A stretch of DNA of 64,000 bases from SZUA-368 sp028533045. GTDB lineage: Bacteria; Spirochaetota; Spirochaetia; DSM-2461. The translations under genes and the position numbers were made by a program. Positions 49,223 to 58,761 of the stretch are shown piece after piece (within the stretch, counting starts at the first letter, position 1; the number at the start of each line of letters is the position of its first letter). The stretch covers positions 144,188-208,187 of the forward strand of contig JBNAIG010000030.1 in the NCBI GenBank assembly GCA_050031985.1. The letters are read 5' to 3'. The notes beneath the pieces are model-generated. The model was given only the letters and a program-made list of their open reading frames with translations, was not told the DNA's origin and did no database searches.

Positions 49223-50311
49223 TTAAAGTACCAGTCCCAAAGGTGCCAGGGCGTCAAGAATGTCCTGTTTGGGCGATTCGGATATCTCCAGGGGAGCTCC
49301 GGTGATTTTTTCGGCCAGATTGGTATAGAGGCGGCTGACTTCCATCATCTGCTCATCTTTGAGGCGGAACGATTCGGCCAGGGCTTTTCTTTCTTCCATT
49401 CGGTCCTTGTTCACCAGTACATCCCGGTCGGGTACGCTGTTCTGGAGCATTTCTCGGAAGTACTCTTTGGACTCTTCCCGGATATCGCCCTTTTCGTAAA
49501 GGCTTTTGTCCCAGTAACGGGAGGAGTCGGGGGTGCCGATTTCGTCGATATAGATAAGACGGGCTTCATCCCCTTCGCCGATATAGCCGAATTCGAACTT
49601 GGTGTCCACGAAGACCTTACCGACCTTGTCCAGCTCTTTGGTAATCAGGTTAAAACCTTCGGTGAGGAGCTTTTCGTAGTGGGCCACATCGTCGGCGGAA
49701 CGGAAGTTAAAGGTGTCCAGGTTATTCATGATCTGTTCCCGGGTGATGTTAACATCGTCGATTTCGGGGATGTCCGCCACGCCGGTGATGATACCCTTGG
49801 TTGAGGGAGTAATAAGTAGTTCGTCCATCTTCTGGTTCTTTTTAAGACCTTCCGGCAGTTCAATACCGCAGATTTCCCTGTTGCCCTTTTCGTAGGAGCG
49901 CCACATGCTTCCCGTAATATATTGACGGGCAATGGCTTCTACCATAACAGGACGGGCTTTTCTTACAATCCATACGAGGGGGTGGGGTACGTGAACGATA
50001 TGGTTTCCCGCCAGTCCTTCCTCTTCGAAGCGGGTGAACCAGTAGCGGGAAATGGCGTTGAGGGCGGCTCCCTTGCCGGGAATCCCCTTCATACCACCTT
50101 CGCTCTGCCATATGCATTCGTAAGCGGAGATTCGGTCGCTAATGACCATGAGGGCCAGTTCTTCTCCCTCTAAGCCAAACTGCTTGTTCAGTCTGATATT
50201 ATCTTCTTTCGTAAGCCAGTAAACCGATCGAACCTTACCGGAATGAATCTCTCCGGCGTGTTTGATAGGAAGATCGTCCGTTTTTACCAGGGCTTTCTGT
50301 TCCATTGTCAT
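49223..50311 (-). CDS. purC: SAICAR synthetase
   Basis: A 362-residue phosphoribosylaminoimidazole-succinocarboxamide synthase of de novo purine synthesis. The start KTDDLPIKHAGEIHSGKVRSVYW holds the Gly-Lys-Val-Arg nucleotide loop; SDRISAYE, GKGAALNAISRYWF, VEAIARQYITGS and VDTKFEFG are diagnostic. It is longer than the 240-residue enterobacterial form, with a C-terminal extension. Start at 50311 or 50305; GGGAG upstream. Confidence 0.95.
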   Translation of the reverse strand: MTMEQKALVKTDDLPIKHAGEIHSGKVRSVYWLTKEDNIRLNKQFGLEGEELALMVISDRISAYECIWQSEGGMKGIPGKGAALNAISRYWFTRFEEEGLAGNHIVHVPHPLVWIVRKARPVMVEAIARQYITGSMWRSYEKGNREICGIELPEGLKKNQKMDELLITPSTKGIITGVADIPEIDDVNITREQIMNNLDTFNFRSADDVAHYEKLLTEGFNLITKELDKVGKVFVDTKFEFGYIGEGDEARLIYIDEIGTPDSSRYWDKSLYEKGDIREESKEYFREMLQNSVPDRDVLVNKDRMEERKALAESFRLKDEQMMEVSRLYTNLAEKITGAPLEISESPKQDILDALAPLGLVL

Positions 50312-50370
50312 AATTATTACTCCCGATGTTGGCCCGATAGGGTCGGACCGGAAAATTTTGAATGAGGCTA

Positions 50371-50400
50371 ATTCTATACTGTTAAATGGTTAATAGTCAA
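50371..50400 (-). promoter_or_regulatory. purC promoter
   Basis: On the minus strand TTGACT (50400-50395), 18 bp, TAGAAT (50376-50371), or 16 bp to TATAGA. Leader about 60 bases. It is back to back with the SH3b gene promoter, whose palindrome begins 48 bp away. Confidence 0.6.
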
Positions 50401-50447
50401 CTATTTGCGACTTGTTTTAGTTTTTGTTGAACCGAATTATCGCAATT

Positions 50448-50493
50448 TACCCCAAATGGGGTATAGACAAAACTGGGTATGTTTAGGTAATTT
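50448..50493 (+). promoter_or_regulatory. Palindrome-promoter module, copy 1
   Basis: TACCCC-aaat-GGGGTA at 50448-50463, then TAGACA (50464-50469) and, after 18 bp, TAATTT (50488-50493). Same layout as the modules at 54859, 57541 and 59623, though the spacer sequences differ. It drives the SH3b gene and probably the two DUF285 genes behind it. Confidence 0.6.
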
Positions 50494-50525
50494 ATCAATC
50501 ATAATAAATAAACGAGGATGTATCT

Positions 50526-51464
50526 ATGAGAAGGCTATTACTACTAACCCTGTTGACAATTGCCGTTCCAAGTCTTTTTGCCTATGAGGCGGGAGACTTT
50601 GTCATTAATGACTACCGGGTCAATATTCGACAGGGGCCGGGCCTGGATTATCCGGTGGTCACCCAATTGAATCGGGGGGACAAGATCATTCCCATGGAGA
50701 AGGACCGGTTTGAGAGTATAGGGGACTGGGAGGATTACTGGTATAAAATCCAGCTTCCCAGTAAGGAAACGGCCTATGTTTATGGTCCTTTTATATCCTT
50801 TGCATTTAATAATCAGATTTTTGATAGTTCGCTCAGCTTTCATTCATTTGGTGATTATAATGCTCTGGGTCACGCCTTATATGAATACGATTACCAAAAC
50901 AATTTTAAGCTGAAGGTTTTTGGTATTGAAAAAAAATCTTATACCGATGATAAGGCGGATGAATTTTCAGAGCTGAATGATGTTATCCCCTTACTTAAGC
51001 GGGAAATCACAACCGGAATAGATTCGAAAGTTCAGAGCTATGAAGATGAACAGGGAGAGCTCGGCTTAGAACGGCATACTCCGTCACTTAAGCTTATTGA
51101 AATGGAATCAAAAACCTTTGTTCTGTACAGTGTCCAATACTCAAAAACAATTAAACTTGATCAAACACAGAGGGAAACTACCTCTGTTTCGTCCGAGGGG
51201 ATATATATCGTATACCCCGACGGCTCTTATGATCTTATTTCATCTGAGCTAAGCGATATTAAGAGAAAAGAGTATGACATTACTAATGAAATGAGCAATT
51301 CCGGCTACACAGCTTTAGATCTGGTTACGGATATTGACAGAGATGATAATCCGGAACTGTGGTACTGGGAAAATGGCTATGAAACGTCAGATTTATACAT
51401 CCTGTTCTTATCAGAGGATTCTGTAAATAATTCCGGTTACCTGGTTGATTGGTCAAATTATTAA
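50526..51464 (+). CDS. Secreted SH3b-domain protein, 312 aa
   Basis: An exported protein with signal peptide ending at LFA (residue 19). Residues 22-88 form a bacterial SH3 domain (GDFVINDYRVNIRQGPGLDYP, WYKIQLPSKETAYVYGPFISF), a module that often binds cell wall. The C-terminus has DIDRDDNPELWYWENGYE, an Asp-rich loop like those of VCBS/FG-GAP proteins. The same two modules recur in the genes at 54937 and 57619, so all three are paralogues. First gene of the surface-protein array; a DUF285 gene follows at 59 bp. Confidence 0.7.
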   Translation: MRRLLLLTLLTIAVPSLFAYEAGDFVINDYRVNIRQGPGLDYPVVTQLNRGDKIIPMEKDRFESIGDWEDYWYKIQLPSKETAYVYGPFISFAFNNQIFDSSLSFHSFGDYNALGHALYEYDYQNNFKLKVFGIEKKSYTDDKADEFSELNDVIPLLKREITTGIDSKVQSYEDEQGELGLERHTPSLKLIEMESKTFVLYSVQYSKTIKLDQTQRETTSVSSEGIYIVYPDGSYDLISSELSDIKRKEYDITNEMSNSGYTALDLVTDIDRDDNPELWYWENGYETSDLYILFLSEDSVNNSGYLVDWSNY

Positions 51465-51523
51465 AATCCTGCTTCGGAGAATCGGAGTAGAAAAACACAA
51501 ATATTAAAACAAGAGAGAGGAAA

Positions 51524-52318
51524 ATGAAACACAAATTATTACTAAACGCACTTTTTTATATGAGTCTTATATTATGTACAACAGAGCTTTTCGCCGAGCC
51601 TGTCAGCAGAGATGAATTAAGTAAAATGATTCAAAACGGTGAAGATGTAACCCAGGTGGATACTTCTGAAATTACCGATATGAGCTATCTTTTTTTTGAT
51701 ACAGAAACTTTTAATCAGGATATATCCGGCTGGGACGTCAGCAAGGTAACAGACATGAGTTATATGTTTGCCCTTTCCGGCTTCAATCAGGATATATCGG
51801 CTTGGGATGTGAGCCATGTCACCGATATGAATAATATGTTTGCCTGTGCGATTTTTTTTGATCAGGATATATCGGCTTGGGATGTTTCGAGTGTTACCAA
51901 TATGAGCTGTATGTTCAGTGTGGCGACTTCATTTAATCAGGATTTATCAAACTGGGATGTTTCGAATGTAACAAATATGTGGGGGATGTTCTCCTTTGAA
52001 TATTATTTCGAACTATTTATGATGGCTTTCTATATCGAGGGGGGGGACATAGAAAGTAATTCAAACCCCGATATCTCCGGCTGGGATGTTTCAAATGTAG
52101 AATATATGGCCACCATGTTTGCCTATAATGGAGCCTTTAATCAGGATATATCGGGCTGGGATGTCGGCAGTGTAATTAATATGGATGAGATGTTCAGAGG
52201 GGCCGGCAGCTTTAATCAGGATCTGACGGGATGGAATCTTGAATCGTTGACTGATAAAAAAGATATTTTCCTTGATGCATCATCGATAAATCCCGAAACC
52301 GTTGAATATTTTAAATGA
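51524..52318 (+). CDS. DUF285/BspA-like repeat protein, 264 aa
   Basis: An exported protein with a type I-like signal peptide ending at LFA (EPVSRDEL follows). The start EPVSRDELSKMIQNGEDVTQVDTSEITDMSYLF is the N-terminal cap of the array. It then has about seven 25-residue DUF285 units of the form FNQDISGWDVSxVTDMSxMF, with a 30-residue interruption near residues 156-186. It lacks the usual C-terminal cap and ends in a degenerate unit (FNQDLTGWNLESL). Surface solenoid, possibly adhesive; no lipobox. Overlaps the next gene by four bases. Confidence 0.8.
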   Translation: MKHKLLLNALFYMSLILCTTELFAEPVSRDELSKMIQNGEDVTQVDTSEITDMSYLFFDTETFNQDISGWDVSKVTDMSYMFALSGFNQDISAWDVSHVTDMNNMFACAIFFDQDISAWDVSSVTNMSCMFSVATSFNQDLSNWDVSNVTNMWGMFSFEYYFELFMMAFYIEGGDIESNSNPDISGWDVSNVEYMATMFAYNGAFNQDISGWDVGSVINMDEMFRGAGSFNQDLTGWNLESLTDKKDIFLDASSINPETVEYFK

Positions 52319-54300
52319 AAAATAAATTACTAAGATTCGGTCTGTTCTGCATGCTTTATTCTTTGTGCTCTCCTGTCTTTGCCGAGCCTGTCAGCAGAGA
52401 GGAATTAGTGCTAATGATTCGATCCGGAGCGGATGTGACGCAGCTTGATACTTCGGAAATTAGCGATATGAGTTATCTCTTTTATGAAAATGAAGGGTTT
52501 AATCAGGATATCTCTACTTGGGATGTGAGCCGGGTAAAGGATATGTCTTACATGTTCGCCGGAGCTAGTAATTTTAATAAGGATATCTCCGGTTGGGATG
52601 TGAGCAGCGTGACGAATATGTCCCATATGTTTTATGGTGCGAGTTTTTTTAATAAGAATATTTCCGCATGGGACGTAAGTGGCGTGACCGATATGTCTTA
52701 CATGTTTGCCGGAGCTGTCCCCTTTAATCAGGATCTTTCCGGCTGGGACGTGAGCCGGGTAAGTAATATGTCTCATATGTTCGAGGGGATCGGATTTTTT
52801 AATCAGGATATCTCTACCTGGGATGTGAGCCGTGTGACGGATATGTCATTTATGTTCAGCAAAGCCTTTAATTTCGATCAGGATATATCTGAATGGAATG
52901 TGAGCCGGGTAATGGATATGTCCTCTATGTTTTCCGAAGCCAATTCCTTTAATCAGGATATTTCCGATTGGGATGTGAGTCGGGTAAGCGATATGTCCTA
53001 TATGTTTTACAAAGCGGTCAATTTTGACCAGGATTTATCCTTATGGAATATCGCCTCCGTTAAAAACAGCAGCGCTTTTAACACGCAGGCCTCCTTGGCG
53101 GATAGGCACTATCCCCGCTTTACCGATAGGTTGGAGAAAAACCTGGTTCCCCTGACACGTTCTGAACTGGAAAAGATGATCGAAGCGGGAGAGGATATTA
53201 GAAAGGTCAATGTGTCGCAAATTACCGATATGAGCGGGCTTTTTAAAGATCACAGAGACTTCAACCAGGATATTTCGGGATGGGATGTCAGTCATGTCAA
53301 CTATATGTCGTCCATGTTTGAAGATGCCAGAGTCTTCAATCAGGATCTCTCGAAATGGGATGTAAGCCATGTCATCGATATGTCGTCCATGTTTAAAGAA
53401 GCCAGAGCTTTCAATCAGGATATTTCTGAATGGGATGTGAGTCATGTTAGCAATATGTCGTCCATGTTTAAGGAAGCGGGAGACTTTAATCAGGATATTT
53501 CTGAATGGGATGTGAGTCATGTCACCAATATGTCGTCCATGTTTAATAAAGCGGGAGATTTCGATCAGGATATCTCGGGATGGGATGTGAGCCATGTAAC
53601 CAATATGTCGTCCATGTTTTGTTCAACCCGTTTTTTCAACCGGGATATTTCCGACTGGAATGTGAGCCGTGTCACCGATATGTCAGGGATGTTTTTTGGA
53701 GCCAAATCCTTCAATCAGGATATTTCCGGCTGGGATGTTTCGAAAGTAGCATATTATGACACTTTTTATTCCGAATATTGGGGTGAGGTCTTAACAGAGG
53801 AAAATTGCCCCCATTTTTTTCTTATTAATAAGGAAAAGCTTAAGGAGATGATCAGAAACGGGGAGGATGTAACCCAGGTGGATACCTCGGAAATCACCGA
53901 TATGAGCGGATTGTTCTGTGGTGTCGAATCCTTTAATCAGGATATTTCGGGCTGGGATGTGAGTCATGTCACCGATATGTCAGGTATGTTCTTAAGAGCC
54001 CGTTCTTTCAATCAGGATATATCCGGGTGGGATGTGAGTAGTGTCACCAACATGGATTATATGTTCGCCGAAGCCTCCTCATTTAATTCGGACATCTCCG
54101 ACTGGGATGTGAGCCAAGTCACCGATATGAGTGCCATGTTCATGTGGGCCAAATCTTTTAATCAGGATATCTCCGACTGGGATGTAAGCCGGGTCGGATC
54201 TATGCGGTCAATGCTTTATAGAGCCGATTCCTTTACCTATGATCTTTCACAGTGGGGCGACAATAGTATTCTGTATGACGGTTATATGGATGAAAGATAA
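52315..54300 (+). CDS. DUF285/BspA-like three-domain repeat protein, 661 aa
   Basis: A large exported solenoid. Signal peptide ends at FA (EPVSREEL follows). Three successive blocks each begin with a cap of the REEL-x-x-MI-x-x-GEDVT type: near residues 24, 283 and 507. They carry about 8, 7 and 5 repeats of 25 residues. Between blocks two and three is the linker with YDTFYSEYWGEVLTEENCPHF. The C-terminal cap is FTYDLSQWGDNSILYDGYMDER. BspA-type proteins bind host or matrix ligands in known cases; here it is inference. Its last codons run straight into the next gene through ATAAGGAATTACC. Confidence 0.82.
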   Translation: MKNKLLRFGLFCMLYSLCSPVFAEPVSREELVLMIRSGADVTQLDTSEISDMSYLFYENEGFNQDISTWDVSRVKDMSYMFAGASNFNKDISGWDVSSVTNMSHMFYGASFFNKNISAWDVSGVTDMSYMFAGAVPFNQDLSGWDVSRVSNMSHMFEGIGFFNQDISTWDVSRVTDMSFMFSKAFNFDQDISEWNVSRVMDMSSMFSEANSFNQDISDWDVSRVSDMSYMFYKAVNFDQDLSLWNIASVKNSSAFNTQASLADRHYPRFTDRLEKNLVPLTRSELEKMIEAGEDIRKVNVSQITDMSGLFKDHRDFNQDISGWDVSHVNYMSSMFEDARVFNQDLSKWDVSHVIDMSSMFKEARAFNQDISEWDVSHVSNMSSMFKEAGDFNQDISEWDVSHVTNMSSMFNKAGDFDQDISGWDVSHVTNMSSMFCSTRFFNRDISDWNVSRVTDMSGMFFGAKSFNQDISGWDVSKVAYYDTFYSEYWGEVLTEENCPHFFLINKEKLKEMIRNGEDVTQVDTSEITDMSGLFCGVESFNQDISGWDVSHVTDMSGMFLRARSFNQDISGWDVSSVTNMDYMFAEASSFNSDISDWDVSQVTDMSAMFMWAKSFNQDISDWDVSRVGSMRSMLYRADSFTYDLSQWGDNSILYDGYMDER

Positions 54301-54310
54301 GGAATTACCG

Positions 54311-54940
54311 ATGAAGAAACTATTATTACTGATCATTATCACTCTTGCCCTGCTGGCGGGTTGTAAAGGTAAACCCCTTACCCGGAAAGAGCTGGTTGCC
54401 ATGATAGAAACCGGGGAAGATGTAACCCAGGTGGATACATCGGAAATTACCGATATGAGTGAGCTATTCAGAAGAAACAGAGGGTTCAATCAGGATATAT
54501 CCGGATGGGACGTCAGCAATGTAATAGACATGAGTGATATGTTCTGCGGGGCCGACTCTTTCAATCAGAATATTTCGGGCTGGGATGTGAGTCATGTCAC
54601 CGACATGAGTGATATGTTCTTCGCGGCCTACTCCTTTAATCAGGACATTTCCGGCTGGGATGTGAGTAGTGTCACCGACATGATTGATATGTTCGATGAA
54701 GCCTCCTCCTTTAATTCGGATATCTCCGAATGGGATGTGAGCCAAGTCACCGATATGAGTGCCATGTTCATGTGGGCCAAATCTTTTAATCAGGATATCT
54801 CCGGATGGGATGTAAGCCGAATTAATCCCCCCCCTGTTGTCCTCCGTCCAGGTAGGAAATTACCCCAAACGGGTAATGGGCAAATATCAGCATTTTCGGT
54901 AATATACAACAACCAAAACCAAACAAGGAATTACCAATGA
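54311..54940 (+). CDS. DUF285 lipoprotein, truncated copy
   Basis: A 209-residue lipoprotein (lipobox LLAGC, then KGKPLTRKELVAMIETGEDVT). It has five DUF285 repeats, the last ending GWDVSRIN, after which the reading continues into a non-repeat tail (PPPVVLRPGRK...) that is the promoter region of the next gene. The C-terminal cap found in the neighbours is missing. The truncated end corresponds exactly to the orphan fragment at 57478. Its TGA overlaps the next ATG. ATG at 54311 is chosen for the lipoprotein signal; AAGGAATTACC precedes it. Confidence 0.75.
   Translation: MKKLLLLIIITLALLAGCKGKPLTRKELVAMIETGEDVTQVDTSEITDMSELFRRNRGFNQDISGWDVSNVIDMSDMFCGADSFNQNISGWDVSHVTDMSDMFFAAYSFNQDISGWDVSSVTDMIDMFDEASSFNSDISEWDVSQVTDMSAMFMWAKSFNQDISGWDVSRINPPPVVLRPGRKLPQTGNGQISAFSVIYNNQNQTRNYQ
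54859..54905 (+). promoter_or_regulatory. Palindrome-promoter module, copy 2
   Basis: ATTACCC-caaac-GGGTAAT at 54859-54877, TGGGCA at 54877-54882 overlapping it by one base, 17 bp, TAATAT at 54900-54905, then an A/C-rich leader with AAGGAATTACC before the ATG at 54937. It lies inside the 3' end of the preceding reading frame. Confidence 0.7.
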
Positions 54941-57459
54941 AAAAATTATTATTACTAATCATAATCACTCTTACCCTACTGGCGGGCTGCAAAAAGAAAC
55001 CCATCACCCGGGAAGAGTTAAACAAGAAGATCGAAAGGGGGGAGGATGTCACAGAAGTGAATGTTTCGGAAATTACCGATATGAGCGGGCTATTTGAAAA
55101 TAATACCGAGTTCAATCAGGACATCTCCGGATGGGATGTGAGCCATGTGACAAATATGTCCTCCCTGTTTAAAAACAGCTCCTTTAACGGCGATATCTCC
55201 GGTTGGGATGTGAGGAATGTGACAAATATGTCCTCCCTGTTCCAAGGGAGCTCCTTTAGCGGGGATATCTCTCAGTGGGATACACACTATGTAGAAGATA
55301 TGTCCCGTATGTTTTACGGGACAACCCAGTTTAATAGGGATATCTTTTATTGGGACACTCACAAGGTCAAGGACATGAGTGACTTCAATACGGCCTCCCA
55401 TTTGGCAGATGATTTTTGCCCTCCCTGGCTTAACCCATCCCAATACCCCGATGATGATACCCAAACAATGAGCGAGGGAGAAAAAGAACTGTTTATCCTT
55501 CAGCTCTCCCATCGAAAGCCCAATGCATCATGGGAGGTGACTAATTTTTTTAAGGATACATTTGGTTCCACATATGAAGATAAGATGTATAGGGACGAAG
55601 ACCTTTATCCTTTTAATGAGATTGATCCTTACTTTTTTGAGTGGTTACGGCGGATATTTCCCCTTCCCTCTCCTCATGGGAAAATGTCTATTTTAACCAG
55701 GAAGACTTATCACATGATCTATCATGAGGCAGAGGGTGTACGAAATTATTTTAGACACTGGGCGTTGGAATATGTGCTTATCAAACAAGAGGAGAACGCT
55801 TTTCAAAAAGCTGCGTTAACATATATCGATTACCCGAGTAATGACCATCTGGGAAGTGACTGTGAAGCTATTCCTTTAAATAGAACCGCTCTTCTTCCCC
55901 TGGCAGGGGATATCGATATGGATCGCTATTTCATGATGAATATTATAAGAACCACCCTGGTGAGACGAATGATAGACGGCTCATTTAACTCGGGCTGGTT
56001 TCTCCTCTACGATATCCTCAACCTGTACGACAGGGCGTGGTTAGCCGAGTTGGAAAGAGCCGCCCCCTACGCTTTTGAAGATACGGCTTACACGGCCGGA
56101 GTTTGCCAGGCTAATTTAAACGTTCACACCGAACCCCATTTGACCGCAGAAACGGTCGGAACTCTTCCCGCCGGAGCTTCCCTCAGCGTAATCGCCCGAA
56201 CCGGGGAGCAGACGCCCCTGGAAGAGAAGTCCGGTTACTGGTATCTGGTCGATTCCGGTGAGCTGCGGGGATGGGGCTTTTCTCCCTTCATTGATTTGGC
56301 CGATAAAACTCCCGAGGAGGTAATCCCCTATGTTTATCAGTGGGATTATTTGCAGACTAGGAAACTGGAAAAGAACACCGGTCTTATTGTCAATGGTTAT
56401 GAACAGGTTTTTCAGGAACCCGGTTTCGATTCTCCCTTCACTTATTTGGAGGAATATGCCAATAGTGTGATAGCCCTTGAAAAGGTGAAAGCGTATAGAG
56501 AAAGCAAGAGTGGATATTGGTATAAAATTCAATATGAGGATGATATAGGCTATCTCTTTACAGATAAAGAACCGGTACCAAACTTTATTGGTGATATGGT
56601 TATCAATGATGACCGGGTCAATATCCGAAAGGGCCCGGGTCTGGATTCTCCGGTCCTCACCCAGCTAAATCGGGGCGATGAGATTATCCCCCTGGAAAAG
56701 GACAAACAGGATCAAATCGGAGAATGGAACGATCATTGGTATAAAATTCAGCTCCCCGATGGGGAGATCGGTTATGTCTACGGTCCGTTTATTTCGTTTC
56801 GCTACGACGATAAAATAACAGACGGAGATTCGGTCACTTTTGATATAAACACGGAAGCCGATGCGATTAGAATAGGCAATATTTTAAGTAATACAAACGA
56901 ACATCATTACAAATGGATCAAGGTTTTCGCCGCAGATGAAGAGGAGACTATTGAATCATTATTGGAAGAAAATGAGAATTTCTCTCTCCTGTACCGGGAA
57001 GAATTGAATAAAATGAAGTCTCACACAGAGAAACAGATGACTGAGAAGGATTGGGAAGTTGTTTTATATAAGGGTATGATCGCAGGGGAGATTGAACCAT
57101 ATTTTGGAATAAAGCAGTTCAAATTGGGAGATAGAACCTTTGCCACATATACCGTTTCCTCCGTAGAACTTGTCGATTCATCCGGAATACGTACGCAATA
57201 CAAGGTTCATGGAATCTTGGCTATAAATCCCGATGGTACGGTAGAGCAGCTCTCCTGGGAGTTTGAGGAAGAGCATCCTAGTGATGGTGTGTGGGCTCCC
57301 TGTGATATGGAAGTCTACAGGATCACCGACCTGGATAAGGATGGTAATCCCGAATTGTGGTGTGATGTGACTTACTATGAATCGGGTTATTCTTTTATAC
57401 GTTTTTTAACGGAGAATAATGAGTGGCTGGATTCAGAGTCAAGAGACTATATGCACTAG
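54937..57459 (+). CDS. Chimeric lipoprotein: DUF285 repeats plus SH3b modules, 840 aa
   Basis: A lipoprotein (lipobox LLAGC) in four parts. Residues 20-150: REEL-type cap and four short DUF285 units ending in a degenerate one. Residues about 165-380: an unrecognised helical part (FNEIDPYFFEWLRRIF, YDILNLYDRAWLAELERAAPY). Residues about 385-610: three SH3b domains, the third (DMVINDDRVNIRKGPGLDSP) nearly the same as in the 50526 protein. C-terminus: the Asp-rich DLDKDGNPELWCDV loop module shared with 50526 and 57619. It joins two otherwise separate families of the array and is best read as a recombination product. It has its own palindrome-promoter module. Confidence 0.8.
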   Translation: MKKLLLLIIITLTLLAGCKKKPITREELNKKIERGEDVTEVNVSEITDMSGLFENNTEFNQDISGWDVSHVTNMSSLFKNSSFNGDISGWDVRNVTNMSSLFQGSSFSGDISQWDTHYVEDMSRMFYGTTQFNRDIFYWDTHKVKDMSDFNTASHLADDFCPPWLNPSQYPDDDTQTMSEGEKELFILQLSHRKPNASWEVTNFFKDTFGSTYEDKMYRDEDLYPFNEIDPYFFEWLRRIFPLPSPHGKMSILTRKTYHMIYHEAEGVRNYFRHWALEYVLIKQEENAFQKAALTYIDYPSNDHLGSDCEAIPLNRTALLPLAGDIDMDRYFMMNIIRTTLVRRMIDGSFNSGWFLLYDILNLYDRAWLAELERAAPYAFEDTAYTAGVCQANLNVHTEPHLTAETVGTLPAGASLSVIARTGEQTPLEEKSGYWYLVDSGELRGWGFSPFIDLADKTPEEVIPYVYQWDYLQTRKLEKNTGLIVNGYEQVFQEPGFDSPFTYLEEYANSVIALEKVKAYRESKSGYWYKIQYEDDIGYLFTDKEPVPNFIGDMVINDDRVNIRKGPGLDSPVLTQLNRGDEIIPLEKDKQDQIGEWNDHWYKIQLPDGEIGYVYGPFISFRYDDKITDGDSVTFDINTEADAIRIGNILSNTNEHHYKWIKVFAADEEETIESLLEENENFSLLYREELNKMKSHTEKQMTEKDWEVVLYKGMIAGEIEPYFGIKQFKLGDRTFATYTVSSVELVDSSGIRTQYKVHGILAINPDGTVEQLSWEFEEEHPSDGVWAPCDMEVYRITDLDKDGNPELWCDVTYYESGYSFIRFLTENNEWLDSESRDYMH

Positions 57460-57477
57460 ATTTTAAGAAGATCCACG

Positions 57478-57519
57478 GATATTTCCGGATGGGATGTGAG
57501 CAGCATCAATCCCCCCTGT
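57478..57519 (+). pseudogene. Orphan DUF285 repeat fragment
   Basis: GAT ATT TCC GGA TGG GAT reads DISGWDVSSINPP in one frame with no gene around it, 19 bp after the preceding stop. The same half-repeat and the same non-coding continuation are found at the end of the 54311 gene. Confidence 0.75.
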
Positions 57520-57540
57520 TGTCCTCCGTCCAGGTAGGAA

Positions 57541-57587
57541 ATTACCCCAAACGGGTAATGGGCAAATACCGGGATTTCCGGTAATAT
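57541..57587 (+). promoter_or_regulatory. Palindrome-promoter module, copy 3
   Basis: ATTACCC-caaac-GGGTAAT at 57541-57559, TGGGCA at 57559-57564, 17 bp, TAATAT at 57582-57587, then the A/C-rich leader with AAGGAATTACT before the ATG at 57619. Almost the same as copy 2 from about 57514 onward. Confidence 0.7.
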
Positions 57588-57618
57588 ACAACAACCAAAA
57601 CCAAATAAGGAATTACTA

Positions 57619-58629
57619 ATGAAAAAACTATTACTTCTATTAATGACAATTCTAATGGGTCAGCTGCTGTTCTCAATTGAAGTTGGAGAGCACGCTTTTA
57701 TCAATGATGATCATGTCAATGTGAGAACCGGTCCGGGCTTGAATAATCCCGTGAGCTTTCAATTGAACAAGGGAGAAAAAGTTTTTATTTGCGATAAAAC
57801 TCTGGGAGACGATTATGTCGACCATCAGTTTGCTCATTGGTATCTTGTAACAACTAAGGATGATCGAGAAGGAAGTGTGTTCGGATCATTACTCAGCTCA
57901 CAGCTGGAAATGGATGTAATCAACAATGTGCCCTTTACTATTATTACTTCGAATTCTAATTATCATGCTATCGGGACTGACATGTTCAGGATGGACAGAG
58001 AAATAGTTGGTGACCATTCTCTGGAAGTCATTAAGTACAATATCAATGATTTAAAGGAAAAGGATACTTTGACAGTTCTTTATCAGGAAATTACCGATGA
58101 GATCAATTCGGCCGTTCAAGAGTTTGAACAAGAACAAGGCTTAACTCTGGACTTATCTCCTGATATGGAGGATATCAAAGTTATTGAAATGAAGAATAAA
58201 AGCTATTACCTATACAATATCAAATATTCGGAAGAAATTGATTTGAACGATGAAAATTTTGCCTCTTTAATTGCAGCAAAAAATTGGACAGAAGAAGAGT
58301 ACTGCAGCTATGGAATTCGTCTTTTCATAACGGGTGTATCTGTGATCTCTTCCGGTGGCAGCAGCCGATCTCTCAATTGTTCAGCAAGGATAATACTCTA
58401 TAAAGATCGTGAGTGGGATGAGAGGGGAGATTCTTACACCTTAATAAATCGGGTTACAGATATTGACGGAGATGATAATCCCGAAGTTTGGTACTCATGG
58501 ACCGGCTATGAATCTTGTTCCAGTTGGATAGATTTTTTTACCGAGGATACTATATACAGTTCAGGTGAAGTTGCCGGTGATCATTATGAGGAAGGCCCCG
58601 GCAACGTATATGGGGGGTACGGAAGATGA
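57619..58629 (+). CDS. Secreted SH3b-domain protein, 336 aa
   Basis: Signal peptide ends near residue 19 (LLFS then IEVGEHAF). The SH3b domain is residues about 22-92 (INDDHVNVRTGPGLNNPVSFQL, WYLVTTKDDREGSVFGSLLSS), followed by an unassigned central part and the Asp-rich C-terminal module DIDGDDNPEVWYSWTGYE. Paralogue of 50526 and of the end of 54937, but with distinct middle sequence. AAGGAA 7 bp before the ATG. Confidence 0.7.
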   Translation: MKKLLLLLMTILMGQLLFSIEVGEHAFINDDHVNVRTGPGLNNPVSFQLNKGEKVFICDKTLGDDYVDHQFAHWYLVTTKDDREGSVFGSLLSSQLEMDVINNVPFTIITSNSNYHAIGTDMFRMDREIVGDHSLEVIKYNINDLKEKDTLTVLYQEITDEINSAVQEFEQEQGLTLDLSPDMEDIKVIEMKNKSYYLYNIKYSEEIDLNDENFASLIAAKNWTEEEYCSYGIRLFITGVSVISSGGSSRSLNCSARIILYKDREWDERGDSYTLINRVTDIDGDDNPEVWYSWTGYESCSSWIDFFTEDTIYSSGEVAGDHYEEGPGNVYGGYGR

Positions 58630-58761
58630 ATATTTGCGGGAACAAATCGGCTTCGAAGAATTGAGTTAAAGACTTAAACAAAGGATGCAGATAAATTAAT
58701 TTCATCCAAACCTAAAAAAGGTTACGTCGAAGTTTAATCGTATACAACTATGGAGGCCAAT

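Noticed and set aside
57478..57519. Orphan DUF285 fragment as a small gene
   Set aside because: No start codon, signal or binding site; only half a repeat followed by promoter DNA.
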